64,000 nucleotides of DNA from NCBI RefSeq assembly GCF_000152725.1, contig NZ_CH724131.1, positions 2,453,167-2,517,166 on the forward strand. The letters are read 5' to 3'. This document shows positions 36,802 to 44,714 of the stretch, in pieces. Source of the stretch: Pseudooceanicola batsensis HTCC2597 (GTDB lineage: Bacteria > Pseudomonadota > Alphaproteobacteria > Rhodobacterales > Rhodobacteraceae). Below the pieces are notes generated by a model, which saw only the letters and a list, made by a program, of their open reading frames with translations, was not told the origin of the DNA and did no database searches. Position 1 is the stretch's first letter; each line of letters opens with the position of its first letter. The translations under genes were made by a program, and so were the position numbers.

Positions 36802-37155
36802 TCAGCGCAGCTTGAGCTTGTGGAATTCGCTCCAGTCGCCGGTGTTGCAGCGCGCCCGGATCTTCACCTTGCGCGTCCCGTCGGGAATCATGACCGACGA
36901 CAATGACCGCGTGAACGGTTCGTTGTGGCCGTGCGGATGCGCGAGCTTGCGAAAGCCCAGAACGTTCCCCGCCATGTCCTGAAGCTCCCATCCGTCGGCA
37001 TAGTGGTCCCAACCGGTGTCCGGATGCTTGAGCGTGACGCTGATCCGCCAGCCCATGCCGGACTTCTTCGCCGTCGCACCGACAATTTCGGGCGGATCGG
37101 CCAGTGCGAATGCGGGAAGGAACAGCAGGAGCGAGAGGAGAGCGGCGCGGTACAT
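36802..37155 (-). CDS. Small exported protein, unknown
   Basis: 117 residues from ATG 37155. Signal peptide (MYRAALLSLLLFLPAFALA) then a compact domain with KSGMGWRISVTLKHPDTGWDHYADGW, RKLAHPHGHNEPFTRSL and a single Cys near the C-terminus. The pattern of strand-like segments and the His-rich PHGHNEP suggest a small periplasmic beta domain that may bind metal. I do not know the family name. Divergent from glcD by 165 bp. Confidence 0.75.
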   Translation of the reverse strand: MYRAALLSLLLFLPAFALADPPEIVGATAKKSGMGWRISVTLKHPDTGWDHYADGWELQDMAGNVLGFRKLAHPHGHNEPFTRSLSSVMIPDGTRKVKIRARCNTGDWSEFHKLKLR

Positions 37156-37320
37156 GCCTTTGCTTATACCCGCCGATCCACGCTTGGAAAGGGCACGGGA
37201 TTTCACACTGGCGTGCACCGGACCGGCCGGCCGCGGCCCGGGCGCGCCACCGGTCCGACTTGCCAATCGGGCGGTTTCGGCGATAGAACCCCGCCACTCC
37301 CGCACCATGCGAGGTCCGTC

Positions 37321-38751
37321 ATGCAGATGCCTGTTCCCGATCCCCGGATCCTGTCGCAGAAGGACCCGCTGACCGCCGCCCTGCGCGAGGTCCTGCCCGC
37401 GGATGCCATCATCACCGACCCGGCCGAGACCCGCGCCTATGAATGCGACGCGCTCACGGCCTATCGCTGTCCGCCGATGATCGCCGTGCTGCCCGCCACG
37501 ACGCAGGAGGTTTCCGATGTCCTCCGCCTCTGCCACCGGTTCGGGGTGCCGGTCGTGCCGCGGGGGGCGGGCACCTCGCTCGCCGGTGGCGCGCTGCCGA
37601 CCGAGGATTGCGTGATCCTCGGCGTGGCCCGCATGACCGCCGTGCTCGAAACCTGTTACGAGGACCGCTTCATCCGCGTGCAGACCGGCATGACGAACCT
37701 CTCTGTCACGGGCCACGTGGAAGGCGACGGCTTTTTCTACGCGCCAGACCCGTCCTCCCAGCTGGCCTGCGCGATTGCCGGGAACATCGCGATGAACTCC
37801 GGTGGGGCGCATTGCCTCAAGTACGGGGTGACGACGAACAACCTGCTGGGCGTCACGATGGTCATGATGGACGGCGAGGTGATCGAGATCGGCGGCCCCT
37901 ATCTCGACAGCGGCGGGCTGGACCTCCTGGGCGTGGTCTGCGGCTCGGAAGGGCAGCTTGGCGTCGTGACAGAGGCGACCCTGCGCATCCTGCCCAAGCC
38001 CGAAGGGGCGCGGCCGGTGCTGATCGGGTTCGACGGCAACGAGGTCGCCGGCGCCTGCGTGCGCGACATCATCGAAGCGGGCGTGCTGCCCGTCGCCATC
38101 GAGTTCATGGACCGGCCCTGCATCAAGGCGACCGAAGCCTTCGCCGGGGCGGGCTATCCCGACTGCGAGGCGCTGCTGATCGTCGAGGTCGAGGGCTCGC
38201 CCGCGGAAATCGACGAACAGCTTTCGGTGATCACCGCCATCGCGGACCGCCATGACCCGGTCGAGATCCGGGAAAGCACCGGCCCCGAAGACTCCGCCCG
38301 CATCTGGCTGGGCCGCAAGTCGGCCTTCGGCGCGATGGGGCAGATCAATGACTACATCTGTCTCGACGGCACCATCCCGGTCAGCGAACTGCCGACCGTC
38401 CTGGGGCGCATGAATGACCTGTCACAGGAATACGGGCTTGAGGTCGCGAACGTCTTTCACGCCGGCGACGGCAACCTTCACCCGCTGATCCTGTTCGACG
38501 CGAACAAGGACGGCGATCTCGAGACCTGCGAGGCCATGGGGGCCGAGATCCTCAGGCTCTGTGTCGAGGTCGGCGGCTGCCTGACGGGCGAACACGGCGT
38601 CGGCGTCGAAAAACGGGATCTGATGAGCCACCAGTACGACCCGGCCGATCTCGAGGCGCAGATGGCCGTCAAGGACGTCTTCGACCCCCGATGGCTGCTG
38701 AACCCCGCCAAGGTCTTTCCCCTGGCCGCCAGCGACGCGCGGCGGGTCTGA
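37321..38751 (+). CDS. glcD: Glycolate oxidase FAD subunit GlcD
   Basis: 476 residues. PCMH-type FAD domain with PRGAGTSLAGGA, AIAGNIAMNSGG and GSEGQLGVVTEATL; the C-terminal FAD-oxidase cap contains FHAGDGNLHPLI and EHGVGVEKRDL. GlcD carries the catalytic FAD that oxidises glycolate to glyoxylate. First gene of a four-gene operon with glcE 3 bp downstream. Confidence 0.95.
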   Translation: MQMPVPDPRILSQKDPLTAALREVLPADAIITDPAETRAYECDALTAYRCPPMIAVLPATTQEVSDVLRLCHRFGVPVVPRGAGTSLAGGALPTEDCVILGVARMTAVLETCYEDRFIRVQTGMTNLSVTGHVEGDGFFYAPDPSSQLACAIAGNIAMNSGGAHCLKYGVTTNNLLGVTMVMMDGEVIEIGGPYLDSGGLDLLGVVCGSEGQLGVVTEATLRILPKPEGARPVLIGFDGNEVAGACVRDIIEAGVLPVAIEFMDRPCIKATEAFAGAGYPDCEALLIVEVEGSPAEIDEQLSVITAIADRHDPVEIRESTGPEDSARIWLGRKSAFGAMGQINDYICLDGTIPVSELPTVLGRMNDLSQEYGLEVANVFHAGDGNLHPLILFDANKDGDLETCEAMGAEILRLCVEVGGCLTGEHGVGVEKRDLMSHQYDPADLEAQMAVKDVFDPRWLLNPAKVFPLAASDARRV

Positions 38752-38754
38752 CGC

Positions 38755-39903
38755 ATGGCACGACCCGCAACCGAAGCCGAGCTTGCCGACCTGATCCGGG
38801 GCGCCACCGGCCCACTGTCGATCCGGGGCGGCAACACGCGCGGCATGGCGACCGAGGGCGAGCCGCTGCAGACCGATGGCCTCCACGGCATCCGGCTCTA
38901 TGAACCCGGCGCGCTGACCCTGGTCGCCGGGGCGGGAACGCCGATCGCGGATATCGACACCATCCTGGGCGAAAAGGGTCAGAGGCTTGCGTTCGAACCG
39001 ATGGATCACCGCGCCCTGATGAGCACGGCCGGAACGCCGACCATCGGCGGGATCGCCGCCGCCAACATCTCGGGCCCGCGCCGCATCCAGACCGGGGCCG
39101 CGCGCGATCACATGCTCGGCATCCGCTTCGTCAACGGGGCGGGCGATATCGTCCGGAACGGCGGCCGGGTGATGAAGAACGTGACCGGCTACGACCTCGT
39201 CAAGCTGATCGCCGGCAGCCACGGCACGCTCGGCGTCCTGACCGAGATCAGCCTGAAGGTGCAGGCCATACCCGAAGCCGAGGCGACGCTGGTCCTGCGC
39301 GGCCAGCCCATGCACGACGCCCTCGCCGACCTGACACGCGCCATGGGCACCCCCTGCGACGTTTCGGGGGCGGCCTGGCTGTCACCCGAGGCGACCGGCG
39401 GCCCGGCGGAACGGCGCATCCGCATCGAGGGCATGTCCGGCAGCGTCGACTACAGGGTGAAGAAGCTGACCGACCTCTTGGGGGCCGACGACATCCACCG
39501 CGGACCGGACAGCGCCGCCCTCTGGCGCGAGGTCCGCGACGTCACGCCCTTCGCCGGACAGGACGGCGCGGTCTGGCGGATCTCGACCCGGCCGACCGTC
39601 GCCGCCGGGATCTGCGAGACGCTTGCCCGGACCGGTCTCGAGATGCGCACGATCGCCGATTGGAGCGGCGGGTTGCTCTGGCTGATGACCCCTGACAAAG
39701 GCGACGCCGGGGCCGCGGCGATCCGGGCTCAGGTGGAGGCCCATGGCGGTCACGCGACCCTGATCCGCGCCGGCGCGGCCACCCGCGCCCGGGTCCCCGT
39801 GTTTCATCCGCAGCATCCGGCGCTTGACAAACTTGCCGCCGGGCTGCGCACCCGGTTCGACCCCCGGAGCATTCTCAACCCCGGCCTCATGGAAACTAGT
39901 TGA
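38755..39903 (+). CDS. glcE: Glycolate oxidase subunit GlcE
   Basis: 382 residues. A second, shorter FAD-binding PCMH domain: LSIRGGNTRGMAT, TLVAGAGTPIADID, GGIAAANISGPRRI and GTLGVLTEISLK. It pairs with GlcD in the membrane-associated glycolate dehydrogenase. The stop overlaps the start of the next small membrane protein (TGATG). Confidence 0.93.
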   Translation: MARPATEAELADLIRGATGPLSIRGGNTRGMATEGEPLQTDGLHGIRLYEPGALTLVAGAGTPIADIDTILGEKGQRLAFEPMDHRALMSTAGTPTIGGIAAANISGPRRIQTGAARDHMLGIRFVNGAGDIVRNGGRVMKNVTGYDLVKLIAGSHGTLGVLTEISLKVQAIPEAEATLVLRGQPMHDALADLTRAMGTPCDVSGAAWLSPEATGGPAERRIRIEGMSGSVDYRVKKLTDLLGADDIHRGPDSAALWREVRDVTPFAGQDGAVWRISTRPTVAAGICETLARTGLEMRTIADWSGGLLWLMTPDKGDAGAAAIRAQVEAHGGHATLIRAGAATRARVPVFHPQHPALDKLAAGLRTRFDPRSILNPGLMETS

Positions 39904-40259
39904 TGACGCTGACACTCATCCTGATCGTCGTGACACTCGCCGGCATTGGCCTCTTCGCGATCCTCGTCCGCCGCGCGCCGAACCGCGGCTTCTTTCCCAT
40001 GCTCGGCCCCGGGGTGCTCTTGCTCGCGCTTGCGGGGATCGGCATGCTGCGCCTGCTTCCGATCAATGCGGCCGAACACCCGATGCGCGTCACCCTCGCC
40101 CTCGGGCTGCTCTGGGTCGGCTGGATCGGCTTTTCCGCCTTCGTCGCCCAGATGCTGAACCGCAACATGCCCGGGACGCACCCGCTTCCGATCATCGCGG
40201 GCGGCGTGGCGACCCTGGCCCCCGTCCTGGGCTTCATCGCGGCCAGGGTGGTGGCCTGA
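39903..40259 (+). CDS. Small membrane protein inside the glc operon
   Basis: 118 residues from ATG 39903, overlapping the glcE stop by one base; its own stop overlaps the glcF start the same way. Three to four hydrophobic helices (about residues 2-22, 34-52, 63-85 and 95-117) with short charged loops. I do not recognise a family. Its strict coupling between glcE and glcF suggests a role as membrane anchor or assembly factor for the glycolate dehydrogenase, which in E. coli is GlcDEF without such a protein. Confidence 0.75.
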   Translation: MTLTLILIVVTLAGIGLFAILVRRAPNRGFFPMLGPGVLLLALAGIGMLRLLPINAAEHPMRVTLALGLLWVGWIGFSAFVAQMLNRNMPGTHPLPIIAGGVATLAPVLGFIAARVVA

Positions 40260-41551
40260 TGCGCACGGAATTCACGCCGGAACAGCTGTCGGATCCCGGC
40301 ACCGCCCGCGCCAACGAGATCCTGCGCGCCTGTGTCCACTGCGGTTTCTGCACCGCGACCTGCCCCACCTACCAGGTGCTGGGCGACGAACTCGACAGCC
40401 CGCGCGGCCGCATCTATCTGATCAAGGACATGCTGGAAAACGAGCGTGTGCCAGACGCCAAGACCGTCAAGCATATCGACCGCTGCCTGTCCTGCCTCGC
40501 CTGCATGACGACCTGCCCGAGCGGCGTGCATTACATGCACCTCGTCGACCATGCGCGCGACTATATCGAGAAGACCTACCGGCGCAGATGGGACGACCGC
40601 GCCCTGCGCTGGGTCCTCGCCCGGATCATCCCCTACCCGACGCGGTTCCGCCTGGCGCTTTTCGCTGCCGGCCTGGCCCGCCCGTTCCGCCGCCTGATCC
40701 CCGACGCCCGCTTGCGCGCGATGATCGGCATGGCCCCGCGCCGCCTGCCGGCGCCCTCGCGCAACGACGATCCGCAGACCTTCCCGGCGCAGGGGCGGAA
40801 GATCCGGCGCGTCGCCCTGATGACCGGCTGCGCCCAGAAGGCGCTGAACACCGATATCAACGATGCCACCATCCGCCTGCTCACCCGGCACGGGGTCGAG
40901 GTCGTCGTTCCCGAGGGCGAAGGCTGTTGCGGGTCCCTCACTCACCACATGGGGAAAGAGGACATCGCCCATGCCTCAGCCGCCCGCAATATCCGCGCCT
41001 GGACGCGCGAGATGAACGGCGACGGGCTAGATGCCGTCGTGATCAACACCTCCGGCTGCGGCACGACCGTCAAGGATTACGGCCACATGTTCCGCAACGA
41101 TCCGCTGGCCGAAGAGGCCGCCCGCGTTTCGTCGATCGCCAAGGATATCACAGAGGTCCTGGGCGATCTCGACCTTCCCGCCGAGGCGCCCGAGGCGCTG
41201 CGCGTCGGTTATCACTCCGCCTGCTCGCTCCAGCACGGACAGAAGGTCAAGGACCTGCCGAAACAGCTTCTCCGGAAGGCCGGGTTCGAGGTCGCCACAC
41301 CCGCCGATGCGCATCTCTGCTGCGGCTCCGCCGGGACGTACAACCTGATGCAGCCCGAGATTTCCGGTAAGCTGAAGGACCGGAAGGTCCGGACGCTGGA
41401 GGCGGTCAATCCCGACGTCATCGCCGCCGGGAATATCGGCTGCATGATGCAGATCGGATCGGGCATCGGAGTGCCGGTGGTCCATACGGTGGAGTTGCTG
41501 GACTGGGCCACGGGCGGGCCTAAACCGCCGGCGCTGAATGGCCCTGCATAG
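40259..41551 (+). CDS. glcF: Glycolate oxidase iron-sulfur subunit GlcF
   Basis: 430 residues. Two ferredoxin-like 4Fe-4S motifs: CVHCGFCTATCP (residues 25-36) and CLSCLACMTTCP (near 78-89). Two CCG domains follow, with EGCCGSLTHH and HLCCGSAGTYN. It passes electrons from GlcDE toward the quinone pool. The start is coupled to the small membrane protein gene. Confidence 0.95.
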   Translation: MRTEFTPEQLSDPGTARANEILRACVHCGFCTATCPTYQVLGDELDSPRGRIYLIKDMLENERVPDAKTVKHIDRCLSCLACMTTCPSGVHYMHLVDHARDYIEKTYRRRWDDRALRWVLARIIPYPTRFRLALFAAGLARPFRRLIPDARLRAMIGMAPRRLPAPSRNDDPQTFPAQGRKIRRVALMTGCAQKALNTDINDATIRLLTRHGVEVVVPEGEGCCGSLTHHMGKEDIAHASAARNIRAWTREMNGDGLDAVVINTSGCGTTVKDYGHMFRNDPLAEEAARVSSIAKDITEVLGDLDLPAEAPEALRVGYHSACSLQHGQKVKDLPKQLLRKAGFEVATPADAHLCCGSAGTYNLMQPEISGKLKDRKVRTLEAVNPDVIAAGNIGCMMQIGSGIGVPVVHTVELLDWATGGPKPPALNGPA

Positions 41552-41687
41552 GGTTTGCCCACTGTTCGCCTTGCCACTCGACCGCCGCGCAGAGTTGTTC
41601 GCGACAAGAGGCCTCAGGACACAGGTCGCCCTATTTTCGCCCCAAGCCCCGCCTACCCTGGGATCAAACCGCATCGAAGGGTAGACG

Positions 41688-42542
41688 ATGTTGCACCGCC
41701 TGATCCCGGGGTCCGCCCTGGCTCTCACCTTGATTCTGTCTCTCGCTCAACCCGTGTCGGCGCAGGAATCCGATCTGCGCACCCTGAATACCGGCGATGA
41801 CAGCAAGGGATGGGAGGCAGTCGGGCGGCTCGACCTCGACGGACGGGGGTTCTGCACCGGCGCGCTGATCGGCGACGATCTGGTGCTGACCGCCGCGCAT
41901 TGCCTGTTCGACAGGCAGACCGGCCGGCGGATCGACCACACCCGGATCGAGTTTCTGGCCGGATGGCGCAACGGGCGCGCCTCGGCTTACCGGCAGGTGC
42001 GCCGGGCGGTGGTGCCCGAGACCTACGAGTACCGGGCCGCGGCCTCGCCCGAGCGCGTGCGCAACGACATCGCCCTGCTGGAACTCTACCAGCCCATCCG
42101 CAACACGCAGGTCACCCCCTTCCGCACCTCGGAGCGGCCCCGCGGCGGCGACCCGATCGCCGTGGTCTCCTATGCCCACGACCGGGCGCAAGCCCCCAGC
42201 ATCCAGGAGATGTGCAATGTGATCACTCGCCAGCAGGGCGTGCTGATCATGTCCTGCGACGTCGACTTCGGCAGTTCCGGCGCGCCGGTCTTCAGCCTTG
42301 CCGGGGGTGTGGCGCGGATCGTCTCGGTGGTCTCGGCAAAGGCGATGGTCGAGGGCAACAACGTCTCTCTCGGCACCGATCTCGAACAGATCGGTTTCCT
42401 CCGCGAGGATCTGAAGGCGGGCAAGGGTCACGGGCTGCCCCCGGCGCCGCGCGCGAAACGGATCACGATCGGCAAGACCGGCGGCTCTCCGCTGACGGGA
42501 CGCGCTGGAATCGGCGCGAAATTCGTCCGTCCCGGCGGCTGA
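41688..42542 (+). CDS. Exported trypsin-like serine protease
   Basis: 284 residues with a signal peptide (cleavage after VSA, about residue 25). The triad is complete: His71 in LTAAHC, Asp127 in NDIALLEL and Ser197 in GSSGAP. Cysteines at 56/72 and 176/190 could form disulfides. The last 50 residues are basic and Gly/Pro-rich. It is a chymotrypsin-fold (S1-like) protease expected in the periplasm or outside. Target unknown; it stands alone before hsp20. Confidence 0.88.
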   Translation: MLHRLIPGSALALTLILSLAQPVSAQESDLRTLNTGDDSKGWEAVGRLDLDGRGFCTGALIGDDLVLTAAHCLFDRQTGRRIDHTRIEFLAGWRNGRASAYRQVRRAVVPETYEYRAAASPERVRNDIALLELYQPIRNTQVTPFRTSERPRGGDPIAVVSYAHDRAQAPSIQEMCNVITRQQGVLIMSCDVDFGSSGAPVFSLAGGVARIVSVVSAKAMVEGNNVSLGTDLEQIGFLREDLKAGKGHGLPPAPRAKRITIGKTGGSPLTGRAGIGAKFVRPGG

Positions 42543-42552
42543 ACCGACCCCT

Positions 42553-42581
42553 CTTGAATCGTCGGAAACGACCTCCCACAT
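42553..42581 (+). promoter_or_regulatory. Heat-shock (RpoH-type) promoter candidate for hsp20
   Basis: CTTGAA at 42553-42558, then TCCCACAT at 42574-42581 with 15 bases between. This resembles the sigma-32 pattern (CTTGAA ... CCCATNT). The predicted leader to the Hsp20 ATG at 42677 is about 90 nt. Confidence 0.5.
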
Positions 42582-42676
42582 GTGCTGTGTCGGGACGCCA
42601 ACAAGGGTTCCGCGCGAAATCGCCTGTCCCCGATGGGAAGGCACATCACCAACGTTATCGCTCAAAGAGGATGACC

Positions 42677-43147
42677 ATGCGTAACTTTGATCTTGCCCCG
42701 CTCTACCGTGCCACCGTCGGCTTCGACCAGCTTGCCGACATGATGGACCGCGTGCTGAGCACCGAGGTCGCACAGCCGACCTATCCGCCCTACAACATCG
42801 AAAAACTCGATCAGGACAGCTATCGCATCACGATCGCAGTGGCCGGCTTCGCCGAAGACGAACTGTCGATCGAGGTCAAGGAACATGCCCTGGTCGTCTC
42901 GGCCAAGAAGGCCGAGGAAGACAAGCGCACCTACCTGCACCGCGGCATCGCCACCCGCGCCTTCGAACGCCGTTTCCATCTGGCGGACCACGTGAAGGTG
43001 ACCGGCGCGACCCATGCCGATGGCATGCTGCACATCGACCTGGTGCGCGAGGTTCCCGAGGCGCTGAAGCCGCGCCGGATCGAAATCACCAAGTCAACCG
43101 GTGAAACGGTCGAAGGCAAGGCGCTCGAGGCCAAGGAAACCGCCTGA
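42677..43147 (+). CDS. Small heat shock protein, Hsp20/IbpA family
   Basis: 156 residues from ATG 42677: MRNFDLAPLYRATVGFDQL is the IbpA-type N-terminus, and AAAGAGG lies six nt upstream; the in-frame ATG at 42671 touches the ribosome-binding site. The alpha-crystallin domain (about residues 35-130) has YRITIAVAGFAEDEL, RGIATRAFERRFHLADHVKV and the terminal strand. It binds aggregating proteins in the cytoplasm. A heat-shock promoter upstream and an intrinsic terminator downstream make it monocistronic. Confidence 0.93.
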   Translation: MRNFDLAPLYRATVGFDQLADMMDRVLSTEVAQPTYPPYNIEKLDQDSYRITIAVAGFAEDELSIEVKEHALVVSAKKAEEDKRTYLHRGIATRAFERRFHLADHVKVTGATHADGMLHIDLVREVPEALKPRRIEITKSTGETVEGKALEAKETA

Positions 43148-43192
43148 CCCATGGCGGGGTGAACGAGAACCCAAGACGACCCTCGATTTCAC

Positions 43193-43220
43193 TGGGCGCG
43201 GCCGTTGCCGCGCCCATTTT
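43193..43220 (+). terminator. Intrinsic terminator of hsp20
   Basis: A perfect 10-bp stem (43193-43202 with 43207-43216), CGTT loop, followed by TTTT. It lies 45 bp after the Hsp20 stop and ahead of the convergent thioesterase gene. Confidence 0.85.
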
Positions 43221-43241
43221 CGTTCGCGGCCCGTGCCCGCG

Positions 43242-43628
43242 CTATTTCGAGGTGATGTGGCTTGTCGTCAGGTCCAGCAGCTGCTTGCCCTGGTCCGATG
43301 TCACCTCGGTCCGGACAACCTGCAACGTCCGTCCCTTTTTCACGAAACGAGCCCGCGCCGTCAGAATGCCCGAGGTGACGTTCGACAGAATCTGCGCGGT
43401 GATGTTGATCGCCAGTGGGAAACCCTGGCCGCCGGCCGAAACGCTGGCCCCCTGCAGCGCCAGCCGCGTCGCCACCACATCCGCGAACCAGACGAGCGCG
43501 CCGGCATGCACGGTGCCGAAGGGGTTCAGGACGCCCTCCTGCACCGGCATGGTTCCCCGGGCCTCGTCGTTCGACACGACGAGGGTCTCGAACCGCAGGT
43601 GTCCCGAATATTCTCTTGTGTCGTTCAT
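43242..43628 (-). CDS. PaaI-family hotdog thioesterase
   Basis: 128 residues from ATG 43628, with GGAGG five nt upstream. The hotdog motif NPFGTVHAGALVWFADVVAT has the conserved Asn/His-Gly and Asp. It should hydrolyse aromatic or other acyl-CoA esters; substrate not evident. Separated from the VOC gene by 48 bp, and perhaps in one transcript with the glcB group upstream. Confidence 0.85.
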   Translation of the reverse strand: MNDTREYSGHLRFETLVVSNDEARGTMPVQEGVLNPFGTVHAGALVWFADVVATRLALQGASVSAGGQGFPLAINITAQILSNVTSGILTARARFVKKGRTLQVVRTEVTSDQGKQLLDLTTSHITSK

Positions 43629-43676
43629 CTCGTCCTCCATCCCGGTCGTCAGGATGGAGCCGGATGGCGTCACTGT

Positions 43677-44291
43677 CTACTGCAGCGTGACCACGCGATC
43701 GCCGACCTTCAGCTCGGCCGACAGGCTGCACGGCCCGGTCCGATAGCGGATCCGGGGGTCGCCCAGCAGCGGCGACAGCCAGTCGGAGATCTGATCGGCC
43801 CCGGGATGCGAGACGGTCAGCGACAAAAGCTCTGCCCCCGCTCCGGGCATCCGGGTCGGCGGCAGGGGGTCTGTCGTCCACTGGATCAGGCTCGGCAGGG
43901 CGCCCTCCATGGGGAGCGCTCCGTCCTCCGGAACGGTCAGCAGCCAGGTCAGATCGCCGCGCGTCACCGGAATCGCGGGGCCGAGATCCTCGGGCAGCCG
44001 CGGCCGCGCCACGGCCATGTCGGCACAGCGCACCACCCAGTGCGCAAGGCGCGGACCGGCAAGCGGGCGGTCCAGCCCGAACCAGCGCGGCCTGTCCGGG
44101 GCCGGAGCCGCAGGATCGACCGCGATCACCTCGAGGAATTCGTCGGCCCCGAGCCGGAGCAGGTGGTTGTGCGTCCCCATCAGGGGATGTTCGCCCCCGG
44201 GCGGCAGGTCCAGCCCGGTCCGGTCCCTGACATGGCCAAGCCCGCTCTCGAGCGAGGGCGCGGCGACGACGATATGGTCAAGCTCGAGCAT
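43677..44291 (-). CDS. VOC-superfamily (glyoxalase-like) protein
   Basis: 204 residues. The start LELDHIVVAAPSLESGL, with GTHNHLLRLG and EFLEVIAVDP, is typical of the two-module glyoxalase_3-type VOC proteins. Potential metal ligands are His6 and the Glu of FLEV. Function unknown; it adjoins the GlcG/HbpS gene with no gap (stop 44292, start 44291), so the genes are cotranscribed with glcB. Confidence 0.8.
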   Translation of the reverse strand: MLELDHIVVAAPSLESGLGHVRDRTGLDLPPGGEHPLMGTHNHLLRLGADEFLEVIAVDPAAPAPDRPRWFGLDRPLAGPRLAHWVVRCADMAVARPRLPEDLGPAIPVTRGDLTWLLTVPEDGALPMEGALPSLIQWTTDPLPPTRMPGAGAELLSLTVSHPGADQISDWLSPLLGDPRIRYRTGPCSLSAELKVGDRVVTLQ

Positions 44292-44714
44292 TCAGAGTGC
44301 CGCCATGAAGGCGTCGAGACCGGCCTGCGCGACCTCGATGTCCTGCGCCGGCGTCCCCGAACTGACGCCGATCCCGCCGACACAGGTCCCGTCGACCATG
44401 ACCGGCAGGCCGCCGCCCACCACCATCAGCCGCCCGCCGATGGCCGAGGCGATGCCGTAGGCCGGCTTTCCGGGCTGGCTGGCCTCGCCATACTCATGCG
44501 TCGCCCTCTTCGCGCCGGAGGCCGTATAGCTCTTGTCGATGGCGATGGTGGTCGAGGTCACCTTGCCGCCGTCCATCCGTTCGAACGCGACGAGATTGCC
44601 GGCGTCGTCGGTGATGGCGATGCACATGGGCACGCCGATCTTGTCGGCCCGGGCCTTCGCCGCGTCCAGCATCACCCGCGCATCGGCGAGATCCAGTCTT
44701 TGTACAGTGATCAT
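44292..44714 (-). CDS. GlcG/HbpS-family protein
   Basis: 140 residues from ATG 44714, overlapping the malate synthase stop (ATGA). Motifs LADARVMLDAAKARADKIGVPMCIAITDDAGNLVAFERMDG and IGVSSGTPAQD identify the HbpS/GlcG fold. GlcG is a common companion of glycolate genes, and family members bind heme or cobalamin-like ligands; its role in glycolate use is unclear. The link to glcB supports the glyoxylate context. Confidence 0.88.
   Translation of the reverse strand: MITVQRLDLADARVMLDAAKARADKIGVPMCIAITDDAGNLVAFERMDGGKVTSTTIAIDKSYTASGAKRATHEYGEASQPGKPAYGIASAIGGRLMVVGGGLPVMVDGTCVGGIGVSSGTPAQDIEVAQAGLDAFMAAL

Noticed and set aside
42588..42676. ROSE-type RNA thermometer in the hsp20 leader
   Set aside because: No clear U/C-rich anti-Shine-Dalgarno strand opposite the AAAGAGG site within the expected transcript.
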